Source of the DNA: Bordetella parapertussis
GTDB taxonomy: Bacteria > Pseudomonadota > Gammaproteobacteria > Burkholderiales > Burkholderiaceae_B
Reading direction: 5' to 3'
Assembly (NCBI GenBank): GCA_945911685.1
Contig: CAMEAW010000003.1
Coordinates: 1-61,305 of the forward strand
DNA length: 61,305 nt
Shown: in pieces, positions 1 to 8,651 of the stretch
Numbering within the stretch: the stretch's first letter is position 1
Layout: each line of letters begins with the position of its first letter
Program-made: the position numbers and the translations under genes
The notes under the pieces: generated by a model
Databases searched by the model: none
The model's input: the letters and a program-made list of their open reading frames with translations, nothing else
Told to the model about the DNA's origin: nothing

Positions 1-49
1 TTTTGAGGCATTGTCATAAAAGCCAGGTACTTTATGCTTTACACTTCGG

Positions 50-134
50 TGGTGCCCAGGAGAGGACTCGAACCTCCACACCTTTCGGCACACGGACCTG
101 AACCGTGCGCGTCTACCAATTCCGCCACCTGGGC
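50..134 (-). tRNA. tRNA-Leu (anticodon CAG)
   Basis: The reverse complement folds as an 85-nt class II tRNA. The acceptor arms are GCCCAGG and CCTGGGC, the discriminator is A, and the CCA end is encoded at 50-52. The anticodon loop TTCAGGT gives anticodon CAG (leucine, CUG codons). A long variable arm and a GGTTCGAGTCC T-loop are visible. It is transcribed leftward, away from rnr. Bases 1-49 beyond its 3' end hold nothing I can identify. Confidence 0.96.
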
Positions 135-158
135 CTAACTTGTACTCAAACGCCACGC

Positions 159-186
159 ATTATAAGCGAGATTTTAGCTTTGGCAA
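159..186 (-). promoter_or_regulatory. sigma-70 promoter of tRNA-Leu(CAG)
   Basis: On the minus strand TTGCCA (186-181) and a perfect TATAAT (164-159) are separated by 16 nt. Transcription would start near 152, about 18 nt before the mature tRNA. The element lies on top of the probable start region of the divergent rnr gene. Confidence 0.7.
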
Positions 187-2669
187 AACGCCTCCCACCC
201 AACATCAAGAACACTCGCAGCGCGACTGTCTCCCCAGAAAACATCCCTGACTTTGATCCCGATGTACCGAGTCGCGAACAAATTCTAGAAGTCCTGCGTA
301 TCGCCCCCGCGCCGCTTTCGCCAGAGGACTTGGCCGCACGTATGGGGCTGACCCGCGAAGAAACGCTGACGGGCTTTGATCGCAGAATCGCTGCTATGGA
401 GCGTGATGGCCAATTGTTGCCCAACCGTAAGGGCGTGCTGTTGTTGGCGAATAAGCTTGATTTTGTGGCCGGGCGTGTGCAAGGCCATCGCGACGGGTTT
501 GGCTTTTTGGTGGCCGACGCGGGTGGCCAAGACATTTTTTTGTCACCGCGCGAAATGCAGAAGGTGTTGCACGGCGATCGCGTCTTGGTCAAACCAACCG
601 GCGAATATCGTGGCAAACCTGAGGGCACGATTGTTGAGGTCCTTGAGCGGCGTACCAATCGCCTAGTAGGGCGCTTCTTAAATGAACGCGGCATGACGAT
701 CGTTGTGCCTGAAGATCAGCGCATCAAACACGACGTCTTGATCCCGCCGGGTGACACGGGTGGCGCTCAGCACGGTCAGGTAGTGTCGGTTGATATCATC
801 GAACAGCCCTCGCGTCACAAACAGCCCCTAGGACGTGTGGCTGAGATTTTGGGAGAAATTGACGACCCAGGCATGGAGATCGAAATTGCGGTACGCAAGT
901 TTGACGTGCCGGTCGACTTTTCAGAGGCCGCTGAACGGCAGGCTGAAAAACTACCCGATGCCGTACGTGCTGCCGATTTGAAAGATCGTGTCGATTTGCG
1001 CGACGTACCTTTTATTACGATCGACGGCGAAGACGCGCGCGACTTTGACGATGCGGTGTACTGCGAGCAAGTCGATATGGGCGAGGCTCGCAAGCGCCCG
1101 GCCTGGCGATTGCTGGTGGCGATTGCCGATGTGAGCCATTACGTCACGCCCGAAGATGCGCTGGATGAAGCGGCGCGCGAGCGCGGCACGAGCGTGTATT
1201 TTCCACGTCGGGTGATCCCGATGTTGCCCGAGAAACTTTCAAATGGCTTGTGTTCGCTTAAGCCTTCGGTTGATCGGTTGGTGCTGGTGTGCGATATGGT
1301 GATCCCGCTTTCGGGCGCTAAAGCAGGCACTGTGTCGGCCTATCAGTTTTATAACGCAGTGATCCATTCGCATGCACGCACCACTTACAACCAAGTGTGG
1401 GAGTCGCTGCAACAGCCTCAAGGGCCGGTGGCGCGCAGTTTTGCCAAAGTGATGCCCCAGATTAACGGGCTCTACGAATTGTTTCAGCTGTTGTCTCTAG
1501 GTCGCAAAGAGCGGGGTGCGATTGACTTTGACACGATTGAGACCAAAATCGTGTGCAACGAGTTAGGTCGTATTGAAAAGATCATTGGTGTTGTACGTAA
1601 CGACGCCCATCGCTTAATTGAAGAGTGCATGTTGGCGGCCAATACGTGCGCGGCAGACTTTATGTTGCGCAGCAAGCACATCGGTTTGTATCGTGTGCAC
1701 GAAGGCCCAACACCCGAAAAACTGCAATCTTTACGTGAGTTTTTGAAAACGCTTGGACTGAGCCTAGGGGGCGGTGCCGATCCGAGCGCTAAAGACTACG
1801 GCGCTTTGCTCGATAAGGCCCGTGCGCGTCCCGACTACGGGCTGTTGCAGACGATGTGCTTACGCTCAATGCAGCAGGCGATTTACGGGCCGGATAATGC
1901 GGGTCACTTTGGTCTGTCGTATCCGGCCTATACGCACTTTACGTCACCGATTCGCCGTTATCCAGATTTGATGACCCATCGCGTGATCAAGGCCTTGCTC
2001 AAAAGCCAGCGTTATCAACCGGTGTTGCATGGCTTTGCTTCGGCGCCTGGTGCGACGCTACGTGAATACGAGCACGATCTTTGGGAAAAAATCGGCTTGC
2101 TGCTATCGGGCACAGAACGGCGTGCCGATGATGCGTCACGCGATGTCGAGGCCTGGCTCAAATGCTGGTTTGTCAAAGAACGCGTAGGCGAAGTCTTCAG
2201 CGGGCGCGTCACTGGGGTAGCTAGCTTTGGTATTTTTGTCACACTCGATACCTTGCACGTTGAAGGCCTGGTCCACGTCTCTGAACTTGGTACCGAGTAT
2301 TTTCAATTTAACGATGCGATGCACGAGCTGCGTGGTGAACGCACCGGTCTGCGCTACCGCTTAACGGATGCGGTACAAGTGCAGGTCGCACGTGTTGATC
2401 TTGAGGCGCGGCGCATCGAGTTTAGGTTGGTCACAGGCACTACATTTGATGCCTTGCGCAAGGCCGCTACGCGGGTTGAAGACCCCGCAGGCAGGCGTAT
2501 CAAAAAAGCGGCTGCACCCAAGCCACCTGAGCTAAAAGGGCAAATCGCCAAAGTGCGTCGCGCCGAGGCCAAAAAAACGGCCAAGCAAGAGGCTGCACGT
2601 CCCGTTAAAAAGGCCGTACACGCAAAAAAAATAACTAGTTTAAAAAAATCTGCCCGTAAAGGGCGTTAG
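180..2669 (+). CDS. rnr: Ribonuclease R
   Basis: This is a processive 3'-5' exoribonuclease that degrades structured RNA, mRNA decay intermediates and defective rRNA. An N-terminal winged-helix region comes first, followed by cold-shock-type OB domains. The RNB catalytic domain contains the conserved [15 protein letters not shown] motif, whose aspartates bind the catalytic metals. A C-terminal S1 domain begins near [16 protein letters not shown]. The protein ends in a very Lys/Ala-rich tail of about 60 residues, as is common in RNase R. The frame is open back to an ATG at 105, but that codon lies inside the tRNA-Leu gene on the other strand. I therefore chose the TTG at 180, which gives MAKRLPPN and 829 aa. 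There is no in-frame ATG between 105 and the winged-helix domain, so the start is uncertain. rlmB follows after 8 nt, so the two are probably cotranscribed. Confidence 0.92.
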   Translation: MAKRLPPNIKNTRSATVSPENIPDFDPDVPSREQILEVLRIAPAPLSPEDLAARMGLTREETLTGFDRRIAAMERDGQLLPNRKGVLLLANKLDFVAGRVQGHRDGFGFLVADAGGQDIFLSPREMQKVLHGDRVLVKPTGEYRGKPEGTIVEVLERRTNRLVGRFLNERGMTIVVPEDQRIKHDVLIPPGDTGGAQHGQVVSVDIIEQPSRHKQPLGRVAEILGEIDDPGMEIEIAVRKFDVPVDFSEAAERQAEKLPDAVRAADLKDRVDLRDVPFITIDGEDARDFDDAVYCEQVDMGEARKRPAWRLLVAIADVSHYVTPEDALDEAARERGTSVYFPRRVIPMLPEKLSNGLCSLKPSVDRLVLVCDMVIPLSGAKAGTVSAYQFYNAVIHSHARTTYNQVWESLQQPQGPVARSFAKVMPQINGLYELFQLLSLGRKERGAIDFDTIETKIVCNELGRIEKIIGVVRNDAHRLIEECMLAANTCAADFMLRSKHIGLYRVHEGPTPEKLQSLREFLKTLGLSLGGGADPSAKDYGALLDKARARPDYGLLQTMCLRSMQQAIYGPDNAGHFGLSYPAYTHFTSPIRRYPDLMTHRVIKALLKSQRYQPVLHGFASAPGATLREYEHDLWEKIGLLLSGTERRADDASRDVEAWLKCWFVKERVGEVFSGRVTGVASFGIFVTLDTLHVEGLVHVSELGTEYFQFNDAMHELRGERTGLRYRLTDAVQVQVARVDLEARRIEFRLVTGTTFDALRKAATRVEDPAGRRIKKAAAPKPPELKGQIAKVRRAEAKKTAKQEAARPVKKAVHAKKITSLKKSARKGR

Positions 2670-2677
2670 GAATACGT

Positions 2678-3415
2678 ATGGCTGCAACTCAAATGCTGGC
2701 GGGTTTTCATGCGGTCATCGCACGTTTACGCCAGGCCCCAGAATCGATCCGCGAAGTCTACGTTGAGGCCCAGCGGCGCGATAAGCGTATGCAGGCCTTG
2801 ATTGCCAGTGTCACCCAGGCCGGGCGACCCGTGCACCCCGTGACGGCCGATCGGCTGGACGGCCTGACTGGGGGCTCTAGGCACCAAGGGGTCGTGGCGG
2901 TCGCTGATGCCCGAAAACTTGCCGATGATCTCGATGAGGTGCTCGATGGCGTTCAGGGGCCTGCGCTATTGTTGATTTTGGATGGCGTGACTGACCCACA
3001 TAATCTTGGCGCATGCCTGCGCACAGCCGATGCCGCGGGCGTGCATGCGGTGGTCGCCCCCAGAGATCGTGCGGTCGGTTTAAACACCACCGTTCAACGC
3101 GTAGCATGCGGGGCGGCCGAGTCGGTGCCCTATTTGATGGTGACGAATTTGGCACGCACCATGCGTGAGTTAAAAGATCGCGACTTGTGGCTTGTGGGTA
3201 CCGACGATACGGCGACCCAAAGTATTCATCAAACCGACGGCAGGCGTTCGATGGCTTGGGTGATGGGCGCTGAAGGCGAGGGCATGCGTCGACTCACCCG
3301 TGAAACCTGCGACGAACTCGTCACCATCCCAATGCTGGGCAGCGTTGAAAGTCTAAACGTCAGCGTGGCGACTGCAGTGTGTTTGTACGAAACTGTTCGC
3401 CAGCGACAGGGGTAA
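2678..3415 (+). CDS. rlmB: 23S rRNA (guanosine-2'-O-)-methyltransferase RlmB
   Basis: This SpoU-family (SPOUT fold) enzyme 2'-O-methylates G2251 of 23S rRNA using S-adenosylmethionine. The 245-aa length is typical. An N-terminal substrate-binding domain (about residues 1-75) precedes the catalytic domain. The three SPOUT signature blocks are visible: [13 protein letters not shown], then [12 protein letters not shown], then the knot-forming [15 protein letters not shown]. The gene begins 8 nt after rnr, and rnr-rlmB is a classic linkage in proteobacteria. The preceding sequence contains only a weak AGGAA-like ribosome binding site. Confidence 0.95.
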   Translation: MAATQMLAGFHAVIARLRQAPESIREVYVEAQRRDKRMQALIASVTQAGRPVHPVTADRLDGLTGGSRHQGVVAVADARKLADDLDEVLDGVQGPALLLILDGVTDPHNLGACLRTADAAGVHAVVAPRDRAVGLNTTVQRVACGAAESVPYLMVTNLARTMRELKDRDLWLVGTDDTATQSIHQTDGRRSMAWVMGAEGEGMRRLTRETCDELVTIPMLGSVESLNVSVATAVCLYETVRQRQG

Positions 3416-3417
3416 AC

Positions 3418-3458
3418 TAAGCTTGGGAAGTGAAGCTTGTCTCATTGTGCCAAGCTTA
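3418..3458 (+). promoter_or_regulatory. inverted repeat after rlmB
   Basis: TAAGCTTGG (3418-3426) is the exact reverse complement of CCAAGCTTA (3450-3458), with a 23-nt loop. It begins at the rlmB stop region and has no T-run, so it is not a simple terminator. Further AAGCT-containing words at 3483-3488, 3516-3520 and 3539-3543 could form alternative pairings. I see no known riboswitch consensus. Confidence 0.45.
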
Positions 3459-3515
3459 TTCCCTAGGCAAGACCCATTGCGTTAAGCTGATGTCCTCGCT
3501 TGGCGCTAGTGTGCC

Positions 3516-3552
3516 AAGCTGATTTCGCGAGCGAGCGAAGCTTATTTTTTTT
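3516..3552 (+). terminator. terminator-shaped hairpin just before the 3567 start codon
   Basis: TTCGC (3524-3528) pairs with GCGAA (3535-3539), and outside a 4-nt bulge AAGC (3516-3519) pairs with GCTT (3540-3543). Eight T residues follow at 3545-3552. This is the shape of an intrinsic terminator, yet the next gene's ATG lies only 14 nt downstream. It could end rlmB transcripts or act as an attenuator in the leader of the next gene. Confidence 0.55.
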
Positions 3553-3566
3553 AAAGTGAATGTGTC

Positions 3567-4835
3567 ATGACTCAGTCTAAACAATCGGCCCAACAGGGCT
3601 TTACGACAACCATTTTGCACGGCGACCGCAAGTTGTCGGTCGAGCACGGTGCAGTGCACAAACCTATTCATACCTCAACGCAGTACGCCTATTCTGACGC
3701 GCGTGAATTGTCTGCGGTGTTTCAGGGTAAGCCGGGCTATACCTATGCACGTCAAGGCACGCCCACAAGCGATGCGCTTGAAAAGAAAATCAATAAAATG
3801 GAAGACGGTGTTGCAAGCTTGTCTTTTGCCACGGGGATGGCCGCGTTGACGGCGTTGTTTACGACGCTGCTGCGCGCGGGCGATCATCTGCTTTCAAGCC
3901 AGTTCATCTTTGGTAACACCAACAGCTTGTTTGGTACGCTCGAGTTGTTGGGGATTGAGATCACGCTTGTCGATCCAACCGATGCGCAGGCCGTTGCCGC
4001 GGCAATTCGCCCAAACACAAAAATGCTGTTTACCGAGACCATCGCTAACCCCGGCACGCAGGTCGCTGACCTTGTTGGCTTAGGGCAGTTGTGCCAAAAG
4101 CATAAATTGGTGTACGTAGTTGACAACACCGTGACCTCGCCCTGGCTGTTTCGGCCTAAGGCGGTTGGTGCATCGATTGTGATGAACGCGTTGTCTAAGC
4201 ACATTGGTGGGCATGCAAATGCGCTGGGTGGTTCATTGACCGACACCGGTCTGTTTGATTGGACCGAATACAGCAACATTCTCGATATTTATAAAAAGGG
4301 CCCAGCAACAGGCTGGGCGATCACGCAGATCAAAAAGAAGGGCCTGCGCGACATGGGGGGCACCTTGTCTGCCGATGCGGCGCATCGGATTGCCGTGGGG
4401 GCTGAGACCTTAGCGTTGCGACTCGATAAAATTTGTAGCAACGCTATGGCGCTCGCTACATTTTTATCCAAGCACCCAGGAGTTCAACGCGTTGCTTACC
4501 CGGGGCTGACAAATCACCCCCAGCATGCCCGCGCTGCACAATTATTTGGTGGCAAGTTCAGCATGCTGATTGCGTTTGAGTTGGTGGCGGGTATCGATTG
4601 CCTTGATTTTTTAAATCACCTACAAGTCGCGATTTTGGCAACTCATGTGGGCGACACACGCACACTGGCTTTGCCCGCGGCACATACGATTTATTATGAG
4701 ATGGGGCCTGAGCTGCGTGCCAAGATGGGTATTGCCGATGGCCTCATTCGCTTGTCTGTTGGTATCGAAGATCAAACGGATTTGATTGTTGATTTTGAAC
4801 AGGCGTTTGTCGCTTGCGGTGTTTCTTCAGCATAA
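3567..4835 (+). CDS. Cys/Met metabolism PLP enzyme (cystathionine gamma-synthase / O-succinylhomoserine sulfhydrylase family)
   Basis: This is a fold-type I PLP enzyme of the trans-sulfuration family, which handles sulfur transfer on homoserine esters, cystathionine or methionine. At 422 aa it has the family length. Recognisable blocks are YTYARQGTPTSDALEKK, the PLP phosphate-binding region SFATGMAALTALF, the cofactor-ring aspartate in VDNTVTSPW, and the Schiff-base lysine in MNALSKHIGGHANALGG. Family membership is clear. I cannot settle the exact reaction (synthase, sulfhydrylase or gamma-lyase) from sequence alone. The gene stands by itself between rlmB and HU. Its leader holds an inverted repeat and a terminator-shaped hairpin ending 14 nt before the ATG, which leaves only a weak AAAGTGA-type ribosome binding site. 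Confidence 0.88.
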   Translation: MTQSKQSAQQGFTTTILHGDRKLSVEHGAVHKPIHTSTQYAYSDARELSAVFQGKPGYTYARQGTPTSDALEKKINKMEDGVASLSFATGMAALTALFTTLLRAGDHLLSSQFIFGNTNSLFGTLELLGIEITLVDPTDAQAVAAAIRPNTKMLFTETIANPGTQVADLVGLGQLCQKHKLVYVVDNTVTSPWLFRPKAVGASIVMNALSKHIGGHANALGGSLTDTGLFDWTEYSNILDIYKKGPATGWAITQIKKKGLRDMGGTLSADAAHRIAVGAETLALRLDKICSNAMALATFLSKHPGVQRVAYPGLTNHPQHARAAQLFGGKFSMLIAFELVAGIDCLDFLNHLQVAILATHVGDTRTLALPAAHTIYYEMGPELRAKMGIADGLIRLSVGIEDQTDLIVDFEQAFVACGVSSA

Positions 4836-4917
4836 TGCAAGCCCAAATACTGCAAATTTTTATTTAAATTATTTTAGATAAATCGTAACAATAACGCGGC
4901 TCTCAGGTGATTTTCTC

Positions 4918-4946
4918 TTGACAGCCCTTGCTGCCAGTGGCTTAAT
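4918..4946 (+). promoter_or_regulatory. candidate sigma-70 promoter upstream of HU
   Basis: A perfect TTGACA (4918-4923) is followed by 17 nt and CTTAAT (4941-4946), which matches TATAAT at four of six positions. Transcription would start near 4953, just ahead of the hairpin at 4966. It would serve the HU gene with a leader of about 127 nt. Confidence 0.5.
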
Positions 4947-4965
4947 ACGTGCATAGGTGATTTGA

Positions 4966-4986
4966 GCCCGCGCAAGCGGGCGTTTT
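4966..4986 (+). terminator. GC hairpin followed by T4
   Basis: GCCCGC (4966-4971) and GCGGGC (4976-4981) form a perfect 6-bp stem with a GCAA tetraloop, followed by GTTTT. It could terminate transcripts from the upstream PLP-enzyme gene. However, it also lies downstream of the candidate HU promoter. Confidence 0.5.
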
Positions 4987-5003
4987 AATCTCTTCGCATA
5001 TAG

Positions 5004-5032
5004 TTGAAGCGTGTGTGAACAAACCGCTTCAA
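5004..5032 (+). promoter_or_regulatory. 8-bp hairpin in the HU leader
   Basis: TTGAAGCG (5004-5011) and CGCTTCAA (5025-5032) are perfect inverted repeats around a 13-nt loop, followed by ATTTTTATT. The element lies 47 nt before the HU start codon. It may be a second terminator-like or translational control element in the HU mRNA leader. Confidence 0.45.
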
Positions 5033-5079
5033 ATTTTTATTACAGTGGATACTGTGAACTCTCCAAGGAAATAAATGAC

Positions 5080-5352
5080 ATGAACAAAACTGAATTGATT
5101 GATCACATCGCAACAAAAGCTGATATCTCTAAAGCAGCTGCAGGCCGTTCGCTTGACGCGATGATCGCCGCAATCAAGGCAACACTTAAAAAAGGTAACT
5201 CGGTCACATTGGTTGGTTTCGGTACCTTTGCAGTATCGCAACGCGCAGCACGCACGGGACGCAATCCACGTACCGGCGAAGCCATCAAAATTAAAAAAGC
5301 AAAAGTACCAAAGTTCCGTCCAGGTAAAGCGCTTAAAGACGCATTGAACTAA
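5080..5352 (+). CDS. hupB: DNA-binding protein HU
   Basis: This is a histone-like nucleoid protein that binds and bends DNA as a dimer. The 90-aa product starts [11 protein letters not shown] and carries the HU/IHF signature [23 protein letters not shown] (split here as [15 protein letters not shown] plus RNPRTGEA), which forms the DNA-binding beta arm. The frame is open upstream to 5011. The ATG at 5080 fits the family N-terminus and has an AAGGA ribosome binding site at 5065-5069. The gene is monocistronic, and its long leader contains a TTGACA promoter candidate and two hairpins. I cannot separate HU-alpha from HU-beta, since many betaproteobacteria have a single HU of this kind. Confidence 0.95.
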   Translation: MNKTELIDHIATKADISKAAAGRSLDAMIAAIKATLKKGNSVTLVGFGTFAVSQRAARTGRNPRTGEAIKIKKAKVPKFRPGKALKDALN

Positions 5353-5363
5353 CCCGTTTAGAT

Positions 5364-5391
5364 TTGCTAAAAAAATGCGTTTCGCTATAAT
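5364..5391 (+). promoter_or_regulatory. sigma-70 promoter of tRNA-Val
   Basis: TTGCTA (5364-5369) is followed by 16 nt and a perfect TATAAT (5386-5391). The discriminator just downstream is GC-rich (GCGACAC), as in stringently controlled stable-RNA promoters. The tRNA begins about 80 nt further on. The T8 run near 5401-5408 can pair with the A-rich spacer, so a weak hairpin overlaps the same region. Confidence 0.7.
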
Positions 5392-5477
5392 GCGACACGC
5401 GTTTTTTTTAAACTCGTTTTAGCCCTTTGTTCATCGCATCGTTTTGTACTCTTGCAAAACGTTCAGCCAAAATCTTA

Positions 5478-5553
5478 GGGTGCTTAGCTCAGCTGGCAGA
5501 GCGGCGCCTTTACACGGCGTAGGTCACAGGTTCGACCCCTGTAGCACCCACCA
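5478..5553 (+). tRNA. tRNA-Val (anticodon TAC)
   Basis: This is a 76-nt cloverleaf with acceptor arms GGGTGCT and AGCACCC, discriminator A and an encoded CCA. The anticodon loop TTTACAC gives anticodon TAC (valine). The D-loop (AGCTCAGCTGGCAGAGC) and the T-arm with GGTTCGACCCC are canonical. The response-regulator gene starts 27 nt downstream. Confidence 0.97.
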
Positions 5554-5580
5554 GTACCCCCTAAGATGTAAAATCGGGTC

Positions 5581-6252
5581 ATGAGAGTCCTCGTAATCGA
5601 AGACGACGCGACGCTTGGGCGCGCGTTGCAAGAGTTTCTAACTGATCAAGGCTATGCAACCGACTGGTTAGCAGATGGCAAGCGTGCACTCACCGCCTTA
5701 GCCAACCACTCTTACGACTTGCTCGTGCTCGACTTAAACTTGCCTCTGATCGATGGCTTGCAGGTGTTGACCACACTGCGCAGTGACGGCAGTGAAATCC
5801 CCGTATTGTTATTAACTGCGCGCGATGGCCTGCAAGATCGGGTGGCAGGCCTCGATGCAGGGGCTGACGACTATTTGACTAAGCCTTTTGAGTTAGCCGA
5901 ACTGGCTGCGCGCGTGCGGGCTTTGGCGCGACGCCATCTGGGTGTTGCGCGTCCGCTGATTGAGTTTGGTAACTTGTCGTTTGATACTGCGCATCGAGAG
6001 TGCCGGGTGTCGGGTCAGCGACTGGCCTTGTCGGTACGCGAACTCTCAGTACTTGAAATGCTGATGGTGCGTGCCGGTAAGGTCGTGACCAAACAGCAAA
6101 TCGTTCAAGGCCTTTCGGCGCTTGATTCTGACTTTAGCGAAAATGCCGTAGAGGTCTATATTTATCGGCTTCGTAAGCGCCTTGAAGGTAAGGGCGCTGC
6201 CATCCAGACCGTGCGCGGTTTTGGTTACCTGCTCGAAGTCGAAGCGAACTGA
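5581..6252 (+). CDS. OmpR/PhoB-family response regulator
   Basis: This is the DNA-binding output protein of a two-component system. At 223 aa it has a receiver domain (about 1-115) with the acidic pair D8/D9, the phosphorylated aspartate D51 in LVLDLNLP, T79 and K101 in LTKPFE. The C-terminal winged-helix domain (about 128-218) ends with the typical VYIYRLRKRLEGKGAAIQTV and RGFGYLLE. It resembles the TctD/QseB branch. The histidine kinase gene starts 10 nt after its stop, so the two form an operon. The signal and target genes cannot be read from the sequence. Confidence 0.93.
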   Translation: MRVLVIEDDATLGRALQEFLTDQGYATDWLADGKRALTALANHSYDLLVLDLNLPLIDGLQVLTTLRSDGSEIPVLLLTARDGLQDRVAGLDAGADDYLTKPFELAELAARVRALARRHLGVARPLIEFGNLSFDTAHRECRVSGQRLALSVRELSVLEMLMVRAGKVVTKQQIVQGLSALDSDFSENAVEVYIYRLRKRLEGKGAAIQTVRGFGYLLEVEAN

Positions 6253-6262
6253 GGCTTGAGTC

Positions 6263-7357
6263 ATGCTTAAGCTCGAATTCTTGGCTCCGGGTACTCTGAC
6301 GCGCAGCTTGACGCTACGCTTATTGCCGCCCATCGTGCTGTTAGTCGGTCTTGATTTATTAGCGACTTGGGTCATCACGCATAAAATCGAGATGGCCGAC
6401 TGGCAACTAGAAGACATTTTTTGGTTGATGGTGTTTGGGCAATTGATGTTGATTGCCCTGTGTGTTTGGGTCGTTGTACGTGGCGTACGCTCGGGTATGC
6501 GGGCAATCAATCAGCTTTCTAATGACATTGCCCAGCGCTCAGTCGACGATTTAGGGCAATTAAAGGCCGAGGGCTTACCGCTCGAGCTTGAAGTACTAGT
6601 TCGTCATACCAACGATTTACTGGCGCGATTGAACGACACGCTTGCGGCGCAGCGCCGCTTCGTTGGGCATGCCGCCCACCAACTCAGAACGCCGCTAGCG
6701 GGTTTAAAACTCGAGTCTGAGTTGATGCTGGCCAAACCCTTGTCTGCCGATCTTCGTGAGCGTGCTGAACGTATTAAACAGGTCAGCGATCGCATGATTC
6801 GGCTCGGGCGGCAACTCTTGGTGCTCGCGCGGGTAGATCCCGAAGCACGTCCACAAGATCATTTTTTGCGTATGGATTTATGCGAATGGTTGCGTACGAG
6901 TGGTGCTGAATGGTTAACCCGTGCACACGAGGCTGGTTTGACTTTGCAGCTCGAGGCGCCTGATCAACCCGTTTGGGTTGAGGGTGATCCGATTTTGCTC
7001 GACGAACTTCTTGGTAATCTGATTGACAACGCGTTGCGCTATGCGACCGGCGCGCATTACATCAGGCTCTTGGTGACCTCAACGCCTCCAACGCTTGCGG
7101 TAGAAGACGATGGCCCAGGGATCAGTACTCAAGAGCAAGGGCGTGTGTTTGAAGCGTTTTATCGCTCGCCTGATGCACCCCAAGGGGGATCAGGTTTAGG
7201 GCTGGCCATCGTGCGCGAAATCGCCCGCGCGCATGGCGCCTGGTGGAACCTCGTGAGCCGACCTCAATTTGCGGGTGCCCGGTTGACCGTGGTGTTTCCG
7301 GGTACCCGTCGGGGGGCTCAGTTAACGCGTCTCGATCGTTTCAATCAGCTGCGTTGA
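6263..7357 (+). CDS. Sensor histidine kinase (TctE/QseC-like)
   Basis: This 364-aa membrane kinase is partner to the upstream regulator. Two transmembrane segments (about residues 18-38 and 53-74) are joined by only about 14 residues, so there is almost no periplasmic sensor domain. A short HAMP-like linker leads to the H-box FVGHAAHQLRTPLAGLK with the phosphorylated histidine near H139. The HATPase domain follows with an N-box (LLGNLIDNALRYA), G1 (VEDDGPGI), F-box and G2 (GGSGLGLAIVREIA). It ends 7 nt from the stop of the convergent argG gene. The missing sensor loop suggests that it senses within the membrane or through a partner. Confidence 0.92.
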   Translation: MLKLEFLAPGTLTRSLTLRLLPPIVLLVGLDLLATWVITHKIEMADWQLEDIFWLMVFGQLMLIALCVWVVVRGVRSGMRAINQLSNDIAQRSVDDLGQLKAEGLPLELEVLVRHTNDLLARLNDTLAAQRRFVGHAAHQLRTPLAGLKLESELMLAKPLSADLRERAERIKQVSDRMIRLGRQLLVLARVDPEARPQDHFLRMDLCEWLRTSGAEWLTRAHEAGLTLQLEAPDQPVWVEGDPILLDELLGNLIDNALRYATGAHYIRLLVTSTPPTLAVEDDGPGISTQEQGRVFEAFYRSPDAPQGGSGLGLAIVREIARAHGAWWNLVSRPQFAGARLTVVFPGTRRGAQLTRLDRFNQLR

Positions 7358-7364
7358 GCCCCCT

Positions 7365-8588
7365 TTACATTTTGCGGCCAGCGCGTGATTCGATGCGCAT
7401 GCGTAAGGCATTTAGCTTGATAAAGCCCGCGGCATCGGCCTGGTTGTAGGCACCGCCGTCATCGTCAAAGGTGGCGATGGTTTGATCAAACAACGTGTCT
7501 TTTGAATCGCGCGACACGGTGTAGACGTTGCCTTTGTATAGTTTCAAACGCACCCAACCGTTCACTTCTTTTTGCGTGCTATCGATCAAGGCTTGGATGG
7601 CACGACGCTCGGGTGACCACCAGTAGCCGTTATAAATCAGGCTGGCGTAGCGTGGCATTAAGTCGTCTTTTAAATGTGCCACCTCACGGTCGAGCGTGAT
7701 CGATTCAATGGCGCGATGGGCTTTTAGCAAAATCGTGCCGCCTGGGGTTTCGTAGCAGCCGCGTGATTTCATACCGACGTAGCGGTTTTCGACCAGATCC
7801 AGGCGACCAATACCGTGTTTGCCGCCTAGTTCATTGAGTTTGGTGAGCACCTGCGCGGGCGAGAGCCGCACGCCATTGAGCGCCACCACGTCGCCGTGTT
7901 CAAACTCAACGTCGAGGTACTCGGCTTGATCTGGGGCGGCCTCGGGCGAGACCGTCCAGCGCCACATGGATTCTTCGGCTTCTGCCTTTGGGTCTTCAAG
8001 GTGGCGGCCTTCAAAGCTGATGTGTAGCAGGTTGGCGTCCATTGAGTAAGGCGCGCCACCTTGCTTGTGCTTCATGTCGATGGCGATGCCAGCGGCCTCT
8101 GCGTATTGCAAAAGCTTTTCGCGCGAAACCAGATCCCATTCGCGCCAAGGCGCAATGACCTTAATGCCTGGCTCAAGGGCGTAGTACCCAAGCTCAAAGC
8201 GTACTTGATCGTTACCTTTACCGGTGGCGCCATGCGAAACCGCATCAGCGCCGACTTGACGTGCGATTTCAATTTGGCGCTTGGCGATTAACGGGCGGGC
8301 AATCGACGTACCCAACAGGTATTCGCCTTCGTAGACGGTATTGCAACGAAACATCGGAAACACGAAATCGCGTACGAACTCTTCGCGCAAATCGTCAATG
8401 AAAATTTGTTCGGGCTTGATACCGAATTTGATGGCTTTGGCGCGTGCGGGTTCAAGCTCTTCGCCTTGACCGATATCAGCTGTAAACGTGACGACTTCAC
8501 ACTGGTAAGTATCTTGCAGCCATTTAAGAATGACAGAGGTGTCTAAGCCACCTGAATAGGCCAAGACTACTTTTTTGATATCGCTCAT
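7365..8588 (-). CDS. argG: Argininosuccinate synthase
   Basis: ArgG condenses citrulline with aspartate using ATP, the penultimate step of arginine synthesis. The 407-aa product starts [18 protein letters not shown], with the pyrophosphate-binding SGGLDTS motif at residues 12-18. [19 protein letters not shown] and the SPEAAPDQ region are also typical. The frame is open further upstream to 8627, but the MSDIKK start matches the family. Its gene lies downstream of argF on the same strand with a 63-nt gap. argD-argF-argG therefore form a leftward arginine cluster. It converges on the sensor-kinase gene with only 7 nt between stops, leaving no room for a separate terminator. Confidence 0.96.
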   Translation of the reverse strand: MSDIKKVVLAYSGGLDTSVILKWLQDTYQCEVVTFTADIGQGEELEPARAKAIKFGIKPEQIFIDDLREEFVRDFVFPMFRCNTVYEGEYLLGTSIARPLIAKRQIEIARQVGADAVSHGATGKGNDQVRFELGYYALEPGIKVIAPWREWDLVSREKLLQYAEAAGIAIDMKHKQGGAPYSMDANLLHISFEGRHLEDPKAEAEESMWRWTVSPEAAPDQAEYLDVEFEHGDVVALNGVRLSPAQVLTKLNELGGKHGIGRLDLVENRYVGMKSRGCYETPGGTILLKAHRAIESITLDREVAHLKDDLMPRYASLIYNGYWWSPERRAIQALIDSTQKEVNGWVRLKLYKGNVYTVSRDSKDTLFDQTIATFDDDGGAYNQADAAGFIKLNALRMRIESRAGRKM

Positions 8589-8651
8589 AAGGTGCTCTAC
8601 GTTGACTGAATCATTAACAGAAGACAATATTTTAACGGAAGCCCGCGAGCC

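Noticed and set aside
105..179. ATG at 105 as the rnr start
   Set aside because: It lies inside the tRNA-Leu gene on the opposite strand and upstream of the tRNA promoter. The residues it adds do not resemble RNase R.
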